This document shows, one piece after another, positions 43,192 through 51,849 of a stretch of DNA of 64,000 nucleotides (position 1 is its first letter; each line of letters begins with the position of its first letter). The DNA is from Litorimonas sp963972195. Its GTDB lineage: Bacteria > Pseudomonadota > Alphaproteobacteria > Caulobacterales > Maricaulaceae. The DNA lies in the NCBI GenBank assembly GCA_963972195.1, contig CAXATH010000002.1, positions 1 to 64,000 on the forward strand, written 5' to 3'. The translations under genes were made by a program, and so were the position numbers. The notes under the pieces were generated by a model. That model was not told where the DNA came from and searched no databases. It worked only from the letters and a program-made list of their open reading frames with translations.

Positions 43192-44628
43192 ATGTCCGAT
43201 TCCCCCTCCGAAACGCCAATTTTTGTCCGAGCTTCAGAGCTAAGTGATAAGGAAGCGACCTCGATTATTCCGATTTATTGTGTGCGGCCGGACGACTGGG
43301 CAGATGTTAAAGCTTCACTAGACGCCGTAGGTCAGAGCTATGCAACAGCCCGTGGCTTTTGCGCGGATGCCGGACAAAGAGTTCGGCTCCCGAAAGCGGA
43401 CGGATCAGTGTCAGCGGTGCTATATGGTCTGGGTCAGCCGGAAGACGATGATCTCGGTCCAATCCGGGTCGGGGGATTATCTTCGGCCCTGCCGGAAGGC
43501 TTCTACAAACTCGCCGTTATGCCCAAGGACTGGAAACGGACTCTGGCCGAAACCGGTTGGGGAATGGGCGCTTACAAATTCGAAACGTATCTGAAAGATG
43601 AAACCCGTTTTCCTACTCTTGTTGTCAGCGAAGACAGCCCCCTGGTGGAAATCCAGTCTCTGGCCGATGCAACGGCGCTTTGCCGAGATCTTATCAATAC
43701 GCCGGCAAGCGATATGGGGCCTGTAGCGCTGCACAAAGCTGCGGCTGATTTAGCGAAAGAATACGGCGCAACATTGTCGGCAACGGTTGGCGAGGAGCTA
43801 CTGGAAAAGAACTATCCGATGATACACGCTGTGGGCCGCGCCGCGCATGAGCCGCCCCGTCTGGTTGAATTTGAGTGGGGGGACCCCTCTCATCCGCGTC
43901 TGGCTCTGGTCGGCAAAGGAATTACTTTTGATACGGGCGGCGTGAATATCAAAGGCGCGTCGAGCGCACGTTTGATGAAGAAGGATATGGGCGGCGCGGC
44001 ACATGTGCTGGCGCTGTCTAAACTCATCATGGAAAACAATTTGCCCATTCGTCTGCATTGTCTAGTGGCGGTGGCAGAAAATGCCGTTTCTGCAGGCGCT
44101 TACCGTCCGGGCGATATACTACATTCGAGAGAAGGGCTAACTGTCGAAATCGACAATACGGATGCGGAGGGACGTCTGGTTTTAGGTGACAGTCTGACCA
44201 AAGCTGCTGAAAGCGAACCGGCGCTTATTATAGATTTTGCTACTTTGACCGGCGCAGCGCGTGTGGCTATGGGACCGCAAGTCCCGCCTTTCTTCTGTAA
44301 CCGCGAAAAGCCCGTCTCGGATGTTTTGGCGCAAGGCGAGACACAGGTTGATCCCATTTGGCGCATGCCGCTTTGGAAACCCTATTATTCTCTGCTCAGC
44401 TCACCCATTGCTGATATGAAAAATGCGGGCGGAAGTTTTGCAGGCTGTATTACGGCCGCCTTATTTCTGCAGCGTTTCGTGAAAAACCGCCCTTGGATGC
44501 ATCTAGATACTTATGGTTGGAATCCGAGCAATCGGGCCGGACACCCTAAGGGCGGCGACATGTATGGGGTGCGGGCGCTCTATTTCTGGCTAAAGGCAGG
44601 CGGGCTGAACTCCGACCTCTCCAAATAG
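43192..44628 (+). CDS. M17 leucyl aminopeptidase family protein
   Basis: A 478-residue cytosolic metallo-aminopeptidase. The C-terminal catalytic domain carries the metal ligands Lys242, Asp247 (GKGITFDTGG), Asp265 (KKDMGG), Asp324 and Glu326 in the signature NTDAEGRLVL (322-331), with Arg328 in the active site. The N-terminal domain (1-160) is less conserved, as usual. In alphaproteobacteria this variant is often next to an NlpC/P60 gene, as here. Start chosen at ATG 43192; GTG 43186 is the alternative. Confidence 0.92.
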   Translation: MSDSPSETPIFVRASELSDKEATSIIPIYCVRPDDWADVKASLDAVGQSYATARGFCADAGQRVRLPKADGSVSAVLYGLGQPEDDDLGPIRVGGLSSALPEGFYKLAVMPKDWKRTLAETGWGMGAYKFETYLKDETRFPTLVVSEDSPLVEIQSLADATALCRDLINTPASDMGPVALHKAAADLAKEYGATLSATVGEELLEKNYPMIHAVGRAAHEPPRLVEFEWGDPSHPRLALVGKGITFDTGGVNIKGASSARLMKKDMGGAAHVLALSKLIMENNLPIRLHCLVAVAENAVSAGAYRPGDILHSREGLTVEIDNTDAEGRLVLGDSLTKAAESEPALIIDFATLTGAARVAMGPQVPPFFCNREKPVSDVLAQGETQVDPIWRMPLWKPYYSLLSSPIADMKNAGGSFAGCITAALFLQRFVKNRPWMHLDTYGWNPSNRAGHPKGGDMYGVRALYFWLKAGGLNSDLSK

Positions 44629-44767
44629 TTAAAAAAGTCTTAAAAAAATATAGAGTCCTTTTAAGGCCTTAGCCCATTCCGGGGTTGAGGCCTTTGGTTT
44701 GCGTCTTGACCAAAGAATCCCGCCTATGCGATTCCTTGATTCGGTTACAAATCAGGGACAAATATTT

Positions 44768-45196
44768 ATGGCTGACGGTGCAGACAATACAGTGGTTTTT
44801 CTGGCGCCGGTTTCTTCGGCTTCGCGCCAGGCCTCTAAAGCGCCGCTTCCTCTTGCCCGTCCAAAAATCAACCTTTCCGAAGGATTGGACCTTTGGCGCC
44901 AAGTGACGGTAAAGTCTGTCCGGGCCAGCGAACCGGATTTATCGACCCGGCAAATGGCGGTGCTGATGACCATATATCTTTCCGAGGGGCCTCATACCGT
45001 TCGTTCTCTGGCCAAGCATTTGGAGGTGACAAAAGCAGTCATTTCGCGCGCCATAGATCGACTTACTCATCATGGTTATGTCGAACGTGCGCCGGATCAC
45101 AGGGATAAACGCTCTGTAGTGATGTGCCGGACCTCCGGCGGAATTCATTATTTAAGGAATTTTGCCAGGATCATCCAAACGGAATTTACGGCGTAA
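44768..45196 (+). CDS. MarR-family transcriptional regulator
   Basis: A 142-residue winged-helix protein. The DNA-binding core runs about 60-125 (GPHTVRSLAKHLEVTKAVISRAIDRL, then wing APDHRDKRSVV). The N-terminus (ADNTVVFLAPVSS) is not typical of MarR and may be flexible. ATG 44768 has AGGGAC upstream. It starts 139 bp after the aminopeptidase and ends 3 bp before the NlpC/P60 gene, so it likely controls that gene or the cluster. Confidence 0.85.
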   Translation: MADGADNTVVFLAPVSSASRQASKAPLPLARPKINLSEGLDLWRQVTVKSVRASEPDLSTRQMAVLMTIYLSEGPHTVRSLAKHLEVTKAVISRAIDRLTHHGYVERAPDHRDKRSVVMCRTSGGIHYLRNFARIIQTEFTA

Positions 45197-45199
45197 GCT

Positions 45200-46015
45200 A
45201 TGGCGGATTCACGAGTGAGCCTTCCGGATGCCGACATGCCGCTCCTCTCTACAGCTCACATTATTGCGCCGTCTGCACCGCTTCGTGATAATCGCGGATG
45301 GCGTGAAGGATTGCAGACAGAGTTGCTTCACGGCCAAAAGTTCAATGTGTACGAAACAGGCCGCGGCTGGGTCTGGGGGCAAGCGGTTTCCCTGATACCC
45401 GGGAGCGAAAGGCCGGGATATGTGGGCTATGTCCCCAAAAAGTCTGTTTCGGATGATGTATTTGAGGCTAGCCACCGAATAACCGCGCTACGCGCGCCGG
45501 TTTTTAACAAACCAAATATCAAATCACATATTGTTCACGCGCTCCCGCTTAACTCACAGGTTCAAGGGCAATCAGAGGAGGGCGACTTTTTGCAAATCGG
45601 GGCAGGCGCTTATATTCACACCCGTCATCTGGTAGCCTTGTCTGAATCGGGCGGAAATCTGGCTTTCGTCGATATCGCGGAAAAGTATCTTGGAGCCCCA
45701 TATGTCTGGGGCGGCAACGGAGCAATGGGCGTAGATTGCTCTGGCTTGCTTCAAATGGCGCTCTGCGCTGCAGGACAAGACGCGCCAAGAGACGCAGACA
45801 TGCAGGAAGATGAGCTCGGGGTGCGTCTCGCCATCGAAGAATTTGATAATCTAAAGCGTGGAGACTTAGTGTTCTGGCCGGGACATGTCGGAATCATGTC
45901 TGACGCAAAGACGTTGCTCCACGCCAATGCGTTTCACATGAAAACGGAGAAAGAGCCCTATGCTGAGGCGCTCTCCCGTATTGGAACGCCCCGCAGGATT
46001 AAACGCTTTAAATAA
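45200..46015 (+). CDS. NlpC/P60 family cell-wall hydrolase
   Basis: A 271-residue protein with two SH3-like regions (about 15-85 and 92-148) and an NlpC/P60 papain-like domain (about 155-270). The catalytic Cys180 is in GVDCSGL, His229 in WPGHVGIM and a third residue His241 in HANAF. Related enzymes cut peptide bonds in peptidoglycan stems or recycle muropeptides. No signal peptide is seen, so it may work in the cytoplasm on recycled muropeptides with the nearby aminopeptidase; this is an inference. Confidence 0.92.
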   Translation: MADSRVSLPDADMPLLSTAHIIAPSAPLRDNRGWREGLQTELLHGQKFNVYETGRGWVWGQAVSLIPGSERPGYVGYVPKKSVSDDVFEASHRITALRAPVFNKPNIKSHIVHALPLNSQVQGQSEEGDFLQIGAGAYIHTRHLVALSESGGNLAFVDIAEKYLGAPYVWGGNGAMGVDCSGLLQMALCAAGQDAPRDADMQEDELGVRLAIEEFDNLKRGDLVFWPGHVGIMSDAKTLLHANAFHMKTEKEPYAEALSRIGTPRRIKRFK

Positions 46016-46041
46016 CCAAAGTTTAGCGGACTAGGATCGAA

Positions 46042-46818
46042 TTACTCAGGCGTTGTTTCTTCTGTTTCTTCAGTTACTTCTTCAGAAGACTCTGTATCTG
46101 AGGTCTCACCTTCGGCGTCAGTTGGATCAGGTGTTGGGTCGCCAACACTCGCTTCAACGGCTTCTCCGCTTTCATCGATAACCGGTGTATCCGTATTTTC
46201 GACTTCTGTGTCACCTGTTTCGGAAGGGTCTGAACTGGTGTCTTCTGCCATTTCAGTGGCTTCTTCAGGCTCAGGGGCCGCAACGGCTTCGGGCCTCGGT
46301 TCAGGACTGCTGTCATTCACCCGCAAGTATTCGATCACGGCGGCCCGGTCTTCTTCTTTTTTCAAGCCGATGAAAGCCATTTTCGTCCCACTAATGTGAG
46401 CCGCAGGTTTGGTGAGGAAGCTGTCCAGCTCTTCGAAGGACCAGTTATACCCAACTGATGACATAGCAGAGGAATAGTTGAAACCAGCGTGACTGCCTGC
46501 AGGATTGCCGACAACGCCGTAAAGAGCTGGTCCAGTGCCATTGGCCCCACCAGACTCGACATTGTGACAAGACTGACATTTCTTAAAGACTTTAGCGCCT
46601 TCTTCGGCGTTCATGGCGTCCACCCAGCTTTGTTGCGGGAAGGGCAGATCAATTGCCTCTTCCTCGCCAGAGGCTATCTCAATAGCGCCGACGGAATAGA
46701 CGGGCGTTTCAGGAGCGTCCGTGTGCATGAACATATGCGGCACTTCGCGCAAAACCATGACACCTAGAGCGGTGGCCAGAACGGCCCCTGCAATTTTGTT
46801 GAAACCAAGCTCATCCAT
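46042..46818 (-). CDS. CycM-like membrane-anchored cytochrome c with acidic tail
   Basis: A 258-residue protein with an uncleaved N-terminal anchor (NKIAGAVLATALGVMVL, 7-23), a class I cytochrome domain (about 70-168) with heme motif CQSCH (81-85) and axial Met147 in SGTKMAFIGL, and an acidic Glu/Thr/Asp tail (about 170-258). CycM carries electrons from the bc1 complex to cytochrome oxidase. The last 90 residues are not part of the usual CycM fold and look disordered. Confidence 0.92.
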   Translation of the reverse strand: MDELGFNKIAGAVLATALGVMVLREVPHMFMHTDAPETPVYSVGAIEIASGEEEAIDLPFPQQSWVDAMNAEEGAKVFKKCQSCHNVESGGANGTGPALYGVVGNPAGSHAGFNYSSAMSSVGYNWSFEELDSFLTKPAAHISGTKMAFIGLKKEEDRAAVIEYLRVNDSSPEPRPEAVAAPEPEEATEMAEDTSSDPSETGDTEVENTDTPVIDESGEAVEASVGDPTPDPTDAEGETSDTESSEEVTEETEETTPE

Positions 46819-46992
46819 GGGACGATTTCCTTCGTAGTCTTATGCTTCGATAACGTGGCAAAGCCAGCCCCGTTTGTTTGGTGGTCTTAATATAAACATA
46901 TCACACGAAAGCAAATGGAAAACCTCTTGCGGCACACCGTCGCAAAGGCTTTAAGCGCAAATTACAGCCCTTTTTGCAGGATTGAGAAGATT

Positions 46993-47832
46993 ATGAGCGA
47001 TGTGATAGTTTATCAGGGGGAATCCGGAGCCTATTCTCACTTGGCCTGTGAGGCGTATTTTCCGCACTATACGCCGCTTCCTTGTGCAAGTTTTGCCAGC
47101 GCCTTTGCCCGGGTTCGAAGCGGCGAGGCGCAGCTCGCTATGATTCCTGTCGAAAATACAGTCGCTGGACGGGTTTCCGATATTTACCACCTCCTGCCAG
47201 AGGGCGGCCTCCATATTATCGGCGAACGTTATTTGGCCGTTCATCACCAGCTGCTCGGCATAAAAGGTGCAAATAAAGAAGACATTAAAACGGCCCGTTC
47301 ACACCCAATGGCGTTGGGGCAGGTGAGAAAGAAACTTGTTGAGTGGAATATAAGATCTGTCGCGGATGTGGATACTGCCGGAGCGGCCCGCAAAGTCGCA
47401 GAACTGGGCGATAAATCGGTGGCGGCTGTGGCGTCGCGGCTCTCAGCGGAAACTTACGACTTGGACATATTGGCAGAAGATATCGAGGACGAAGCCCATA
47501 ATACGACGCGGTTTCTCGTTTTATCACCAAATCCTATCATGCCCATTGTTACAGATGGCCCCGTTGTCACCAGTTTCGTGTTTAAAGTGAGAAGCGTTGC
47601 GTCTGCGCTTTATAAAGCCCTTGGCGGGTTCGCGACGAACGGGATCAATATGACGAAGCTGGAAAGCTATATGATTGGCGGATCTTTCACGGCGGCCCAG
47701 TTTTACGCCGACGTCGAAGGCCATCCCGACAGCGAGGCGATGCGCCATGCCTTGGAAGAACTTGCATTTTTCTCAGAAAATTTGACAATTCTCGGCACAT
47801 ACCCGGCCGACGAAATCCGCAATCTGGGATGA
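46993..47832 (+). CDS. pheA: Prephenate dehydratase
   Basis: A 279-residue monofunctional enzyme making phenylpyruvate for phenylalanine. Its catalytic domain has YQGESGAYSH, VENTVAGRVSDIY, and the AHNTTRFLVL motif (the Thr-Arg-Phe signature); the ACT regulatory domain follows at about 195-275 (SFVFKVRSVASALYKALGGF, LESYM). The ESRP feedback motif is ESYM here, which is common among alphaproteobacteria. ATG 46993 has GAGAAG upstream; the longer frame from 46915 is not favoured. Confidence 0.94.
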   Translation: MSDVIVYQGESGAYSHLACEAYFPHYTPLPCASFASAFARVRSGEAQLAMIPVENTVAGRVSDIYHLLPEGGLHIIGERYLAVHHQLLGIKGANKEDIKTARSHPMALGQVRKKLVEWNIRSVADVDTAGAARKVAELGDKSVAAVASRLSAETYDLDILAEDIEDEAHNTTRFLVLSPNPIMPIVTDGPVVTSFVFKVRSVASALYKALGGFATNGINMTKLESYMIGGSFTAAQFYADVEGHPDSEAMRHALEELAFFSENLTILGTYPADEIRNLG

Positions 47833-47895
47833 GTCTGACACCGTTTTGAGGGAAAATGGCTGTTGCTTTGCTAAAAAACGGCTTATGTTAAGGGT

Positions 47896-48345
47896 ATGAA
47901 ACTCCTCCTCATATCAACGGCCTTCTTTGGATTGGCGAGCCTGACTCCAATGGCTGCTCATGCCGCCGATGACCCTATCTATACGTCGTGGCGAAATAAT
48001 TTGGCGTTGGGCGGATATGATGCGGTCAGCTTTTATTCGGGTAATCCGCAAAAAGGGGAAAGAGAATTTTCGACCATCTATAAAGGCGCAAGGTGGTATT
48101 TTCAGACCGAGGCCAACCGGGATTTATTCGTCTCCAATCCGAAAGCTTTTGAACCACAATTTGGGGGATATTGTGCTTGGGCTATATCCAAAGGAAAATT
48201 GGCCAGAGGTTCGCCCTCCCACTGGTATGTGGAAGATGGGAAGCTCTATCTCAATTTCAGTGACCGAATCCGGGATCGCTGGCTGGCAGATAAAAATGAC
48301 TTTATTTCAATTGCCAATTCACGTTGGCCGGAAATCCTGGAATAA
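47896..48345 (+). CDS. YHS-domain secreted protein
   Basis: A 149-residue protein with a signal peptide (1-23, ending AHAA) and a YHS domain: LGGYDAVSFY (37-46), the FSTIYKGARWYFQTEANRDL segment and PQFGGYCAWAIS (87-98). YHS domains are small and Cys-containing and may bind metal; the family is of unknown function. It starts 63 bp after pheA and converges with nudC. Confidence 0.85.
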   Translation: MKLLLISTAFFGLASLTPMAAHAADDPIYTSWRNNLALGGYDAVSFYSGNPQKGEREFSTIYKGARWYFQTEANRDLFVSNPKAFEPQFGGYCAWAISKGKLARGSPSHWYVEDGKLYLNFSDRIRDRWLADKNDFISIANSRWPEILE

Positions 48346-48366
48346 GCCCAAAGGGTGTTGGCAGCG

Positions 48367-49266
48367 TTAGCCCTGCTCGACCCAATATTTCATGAGTTGA
48401 TTAGCAATGGTGACGCGGGGCGGGCGTAAAAAGGCATCGCCTGTTTTGTCAAAGACGGCTTTTACCTCTTCGCGCGAAAACCAGCGGCAATCTTCCAATT
48501 CGTCCTTATTGACGAAAATATCCGTATTGATGGCGTCGCTGATAATGCCCATCATGAGCTGGCTTGGGAAAGGCCAGGGCTGGCTGGCAATATAGCGATG
48601 ATTTTTAGTCTTGATTCCACTTTCTTCTTCGACTTCGCGGGCGACAGCCTCTTCTATAGTTTCGCCGGGTGAGACAAACCCTGCCAGGGCGGACATAGCC
48701 CCCTCTGGCCAGCCATGACCGCGGCCCAATAAGAGCTTGTCCTCATGCACGACCAGCATGATTACGACAGGGTTGACGCGAGGGAAATGCTCTGTTGCGC
48801 AGGTCTCGCGGGAGCATATACGTTTGTTTCCGCCCTCACCTGGGTTTGTCGGAGCGGCGCATTTAGGGCAGAAAGGGTTCTGAAAGTGCCAATCTAGAAT
48901 AGATTTCGCCCGGCCGGCCATTGAGAGTTCATCGGCGCTTAAATGCCCGCCCGCAGCCCGAAGGTTCTGGAAATCTTTTTCCAATGTCACAGCATCGTTT
49001 TTCTGTAGATTGCCGACGAAAATCGGCCTCTCGCCTTCCAGGCCTAGAAAGATAACATGTGGATCCACCAGATTTTGACCGATCAACTCGGAGGGATGGA
49101 TACGAATGAGTTTTCCTTTTGAATCTATGGCGGGTTGTCCCTTGTGAAACAAAATCGCCCGCGCGGCGGGTTTGGCCATAAAGGCCTGAAGTTCGTCCGG
49201 AGAGCGGCGGGTTTCGCAAAAATCGATGGGACTGCCAGCAAAAGGCATAAGATCAGTATAAGTCAT
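48367..49266 (-). CDS. nudC: NAD+ diphosphatase
   Basis: A 299-residue Nudix hydrolase that cuts NAD(H) and can remove NAD caps from RNA. A four-Cys zinc ribbon (FCPKCAAP, later CSRETC) precedes the Nudix box GFVSPGETIEEAVAREVEEE (the GX5EX7REUXEEXGU motif, ending SGI), and the family marker SQPWPFPSQLM follows. Full length. Zinc spacing is slightly long (CxxC-x14-CxxxxC), as in many NudC proteins. Confidence 0.94.
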   Translation of the reverse strand: MTYTDLMPFAGSPIDFCETRRSPDELQAFMAKPAARAILFHKGQPAIDSKGKLIRIHPSELIGQNLVDPHVIFLGLEGERPIFVGNLQKNDAVTLEKDFQNLRAAGGHLSADELSMAGRAKSILDWHFQNPFCPKCAAPTNPGEGGNKRICSRETCATEHFPRVNPVVIMLVVHEDKLLLGRGHGWPEGAMSALAGFVSPGETIEEAVAREVEEESGIKTKNHRYIASQPWPFPSQLMMGIISDAINTDIFVNKDELEDCRWFSREEVKAVFDKTGDAFLRPPRVTIANQLMKYWVEQG

Positions 49267-49477
49267 GAGGCTCTATAACGGGGCTGATCTCAAAAGACAC
49301 GGCGTAAATAACAGCATGCACTACAATTGGAATTAGTGAGGTCTCTCTTCAAAATTACCCCGAATTTAGAAACCGTGATAAAAATACAACGACTTTCAGG
49401 GCGAGCATATTCCCGGGGAACGAAGCGCCGTGAATGAGCATATCCTTCTCCGTGTTTACTCACGAAAGGATAAAACA

Positions 49478-50005
49478 ATGAGAAAACTAACAACTTCTGC
49501 CCTAGCCGGTTCAATGGCACTTTCCATGGCGTTCTTTGCCAGTGCAGGTGTCGCTCAAGCTCAGGATTCAGGGGCTTATGGTACTCTCGGTGCCAGCACC
49601 TATGAATTTGATACTTATAACGCGACAGGGCGTTTAGGATACAATTTCAACCGCTATTTCGGTGTTGAGGGCGAAGGCTCTGTCGGCATCATCGGTGATG
49701 ATGAGGCCGGCGTGGAAACAGATACGGAGTGGGATCTAGGCGCTTATGCTGTAGGCCGCCTTCCGGTTACGGAACGTGTCGACGCTTTCGCACGTGCAGG
49801 TTATACCGTTGTGAGCGTTGAAACAGAAGCTGCCGGCGTCAAATTTCAAGACGAAGCGGACGGCTATGCTGTCGGCGGCGGACTGCAATATAACATGGAT
49901 AGTCGAAACGGTATTCGAGCCGGCTATACTTACAAGGACGGCGAGATCGGCGGCGTAGATATTGATGCTGATGTGTGGGACATTTCCTATGTGAGAAAAT
50001 TCTAA
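49478..50005 (+). CDS. Small outer-membrane beta-barrel protein (porin family)
   Basis: A 175-residue protein with a signal peptide (1-29, ending VAQAQ) and an eight-strand OmpX/Ail-like barrel: alternating strands from GAYGTLGASTYEF to YVRKF, ending in Phe. Many such proteins are surface or adhesion factors; no substrate can be read. ATG 49478 has AAAGGA upstream; the longer frame from 49430 is less likely. A strong terminator follows. Confidence 0.85.
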   Translation: MRKLTTSALAGSMALSMAFFASAGVAQAQDSGAYGTLGASTYEFDTYNATGRLGYNFNRYFGVEGEGSVGIIGDDEAGVETDTEWDLGAYAVGRLPVTERVDAFARAGYTVVSVETEAAGVKFQDEADGYAVGGGLQYNMDSRNGIRAGYTYKDGEIGGVDIDADVWDISYVRKF

Positions 50006-50045
50006 CACGGCTAAAACAAATAGGCGGGTCAAACCGTCTCTCTAG

Positions 50046-50077
50046 AACCCCGGCCAAGTCATTGGTCGGGGTTTTTT
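50046..50077 (+). terminator. Terminator of the porin gene
   Basis: A 12-bp stem with one G-T pair (50046-50057 with 50062-50073), loop gtca, then a T-run. Confidence 0.9.
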
Positions 50078-50117
50078 CTGGGCTCAAGGCTTGCGCCGAA
50101 GGGCATCATTGTTCATA

Positions 50118-50214
50118 TACCCGCCCGGAAGGTTGGCTTTGGACGGGAATCCGCGCCAACCCGGTCAGGTCGGGAACGAAGCAGCCGTAACGTGGCTTTT
50201 TCGGGTCAGGGTTC
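50118..50214 (+). ncRNA. ffs: Signal recognition particle RNA (4.5S, ffs)
   Basis: The conserved SRP core is present: ccggtcaggtcgggaacgaa followed by gcagcc at 50161-50186. In E. coli the apical stem is UCC-GGAA-GGA; here it is TCG-GGAA-CGA, which keeps pairing by a double change. The ACCCG/CGGGT closing pair (50119-50123 with 50202-50206) sets the rough ends. dnaX, ybaB and recR follow, as in many bacteria. Ends are approximate. Confidence 0.8.
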
Positions 50215-50251
50215 AGCCTTCCACTCTTTCCTCAAAATTTCTATATTTTAT

Positions 50252-51547
50252 TCAAGCGGTTTCTTTGTCACTTGAGTTGGCGTTTTCTTCGTCGGTGTTA
50301 TCATTCTCATCCACTCCTGCATCAGCCATCCAGCGATTTGATAGACTTCCATGCACGAGTGCTGAAACGAGTATTGTGAAACTAATGACGCACCAAATTC
50401 TTTCCGGATTGGCAAAATCAACCTGATTAAGTCCGAACGCCGCATAAAAGATCGAGCCCATTCCCCGTATACCGAAAAATGCGATTTTAGCGCGGTCGAT
50501 TTTTTCCATATTGTGACCCAGTAGGGAAATCCATCCCGCCAAAGGTCGGATAATAAATACAACCGCCAATGCGATAGCTAAATCCTGCCAAATCCAGACA
50601 TACCAGAGCGAACCTCCGATGAAAGTTCCGAACCAGAGCAAAATAACAGCCAATAATATGGCTTCCAGTTGATCCGCGGATTTATGCGTTTTGTTCTCGT
50701 AAGGCTCTGCTTTCGTGTCCTTGGTCAAGGCTCTCGCGGCGCGGGCGGAAATGAAAACGGATAAAAACCCATATCCATGAACTAATTCTGCGAGTCCGTA
50801 GGACAGAAACGTTGCAGCTAGTAGGACCAAAGCCGCATTAGAGCGGTTATTCGTGGCGTCGCCAATCGAAGAAAATAGAATTTTTGTCAGGCACCATCCG
50901 ACGGCAAGTCCGGCGATAACACCTGTCGCAATGCGATAAACGACATCTTCCAGAACCCAATTCCCCCACGAAAAATCGCCTGTGGCAAGAGCTAATCCGA
51001 CCGCCAGCCAAATGAAGGGAAAGGCCAATCCGTCATTCAAACCCGCCTCGGATGTGAGCGCTGTCCGCGTGCCGTCTTGCTCGCTATGGGGAGAGCCCAC
51101 AGAGACGGATCTCGCCAATACTGGGTCTGTTGGGGCAAGAGCGCCCGCCAGCAAAACGGCTCCGGCCACGCTCAGTCCTGCTAGATTAATACCCAGCCAG
51201 GTCACACATAAAATTGTTAGAGGCATGGCAATGGCCAATAGTCGCCAAGTCGGCTGCCAAGTTTTCCAACGGGCTTTGAGATCTATGGAAAGGCCCGCCC
51301 CGGCAAGGGAAATAATAACAATCAACTCAGAGGCATGTTCGACAATTTTAGCTTCAATCTCGGTACCCATCGGATTTATGACCGGCAGACCAATGAGGGC
51401 GCCAATTATACCGACGAGAACATAAATTATCGGGATATTATATAACATTTTATTGCGGAAGGCGGGTTGAAACGTCAGCCCCATAAATGCCGCGCCTATT
51501 AAGGTGTAATAGAAGGCGATCTGATTCTGCATTATGAAATCGGTCAT
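50252..51547 (-). CDS. CPA1-family cation:proton antiporter
   Basis: A 431-residue protein with about 11-12 hydrophobic helices. The core sequence LLAGALAPTDPVLARSV contains the Asp pair region of NhaP-type exchangers (TDP in helix 5), and AGLNDGLAFPF contains ND. It exchanges Na+ or K+ for H+. The charged Asn/Glu/Asp-rich C-terminus is likely a cytoplasmic tail. It interrupts the usual ffs-dnaX neighbourhood and points against it. Confidence 0.88.
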   Translation of the reverse strand: MTDFIMQNQIAFYYTLIGAAFMGLTFQPAFRNKMLYNIPIIYVLVGIIGALIGLPVINPMGTEIEAKIVEHASELIVIISLAGAGLSIDLKARWKTWQPTWRLLAIAMPLTILCVTWLGINLAGLSVAGAVLLAGALAPTDPVLARSVSVGSPHSEQDGTRTALTSEAGLNDGLAFPFIWLAVGLALATGDFSWGNWVLEDVVYRIATGVIAGLAVGWCLTKILFSSIGDATNNRSNAALVLLAATFLSYGLAELVHGYGFLSVFISARAARALTKDTKAEPYENKTHKSADQLEAILLAVILLWFGTFIGGSLWYVWIWQDLAIALAVVFIIRPLAGWISLLGHNMEKIDRAKIAFFGIRGMGSIFYAAFGLNQVDFANPERIWCVISFTILVSALVHGSLSNRWMADAGVDENDNTDEENANSSDKETA

Positions 51548-51565
51548 TGCATGCCCTACGCGCAG

Positions 51566-51590
51566 GGAACCGCTTTGGCTCCAGTTCGTT
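51566..51590 (+). promoter_or_regulatory. EcfG-type general-stress promoter, perfect match
   Basis: GGAAC (51566-51570), a 16-base spacer, CGTT (51587-51590). The expected start near 51598 would leave a short leader with AAGGAG before the ATG at 51610, a good geometry. Confidence 0.7.
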
Positions 51591-51609
51591 TAGTTCAAAA
51601 GGAGTTTAT

Positions 51610-51738
51610 ATGCCTGACAATGAACAAGCCAGAACCGATGATATGCCGAGCACGCCGAAGCCCCATCATAAACGCCTGAGTACCTTTGTTATTCTCGGAG
51701 TCTTCATTGGCGTTATAGCCGTGGTGGTCTTCCTTTAG
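51610..51738 (+). CDS. 42-residue single-pass membrane protein
   Basis: A small protein with a polar N-terminus (MPDNEQARTDDMPSTPKPHHKR) and one C-terminal transmembrane helix (about 24-42, TFVILGVFIGVIAVVVFL), so it is tail-anchored. AAAGGAG lies 7 bases before the ATG, and a perfect general-stress promoter precedes it. The start is preferred over an in-frame ATG at 51547. No family recognised; it could be a small stress-response membrane protein. Confidence 0.7.
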   Translation: MPDNEQARTDDMPSTPKPHHKRLSTFVILGVFIGVIAVVVFL

Positions 51739-51849
51739 CTAGGAATTAAAATTCCGGCCTCTCTGGTGATTGGATTAACTGTGGACGCGTAGCGGAGTTT
51801 AAGGCCTTCACCCTTTCCCCGCCCCGTCATTCTGCCTATATATTTTGGG

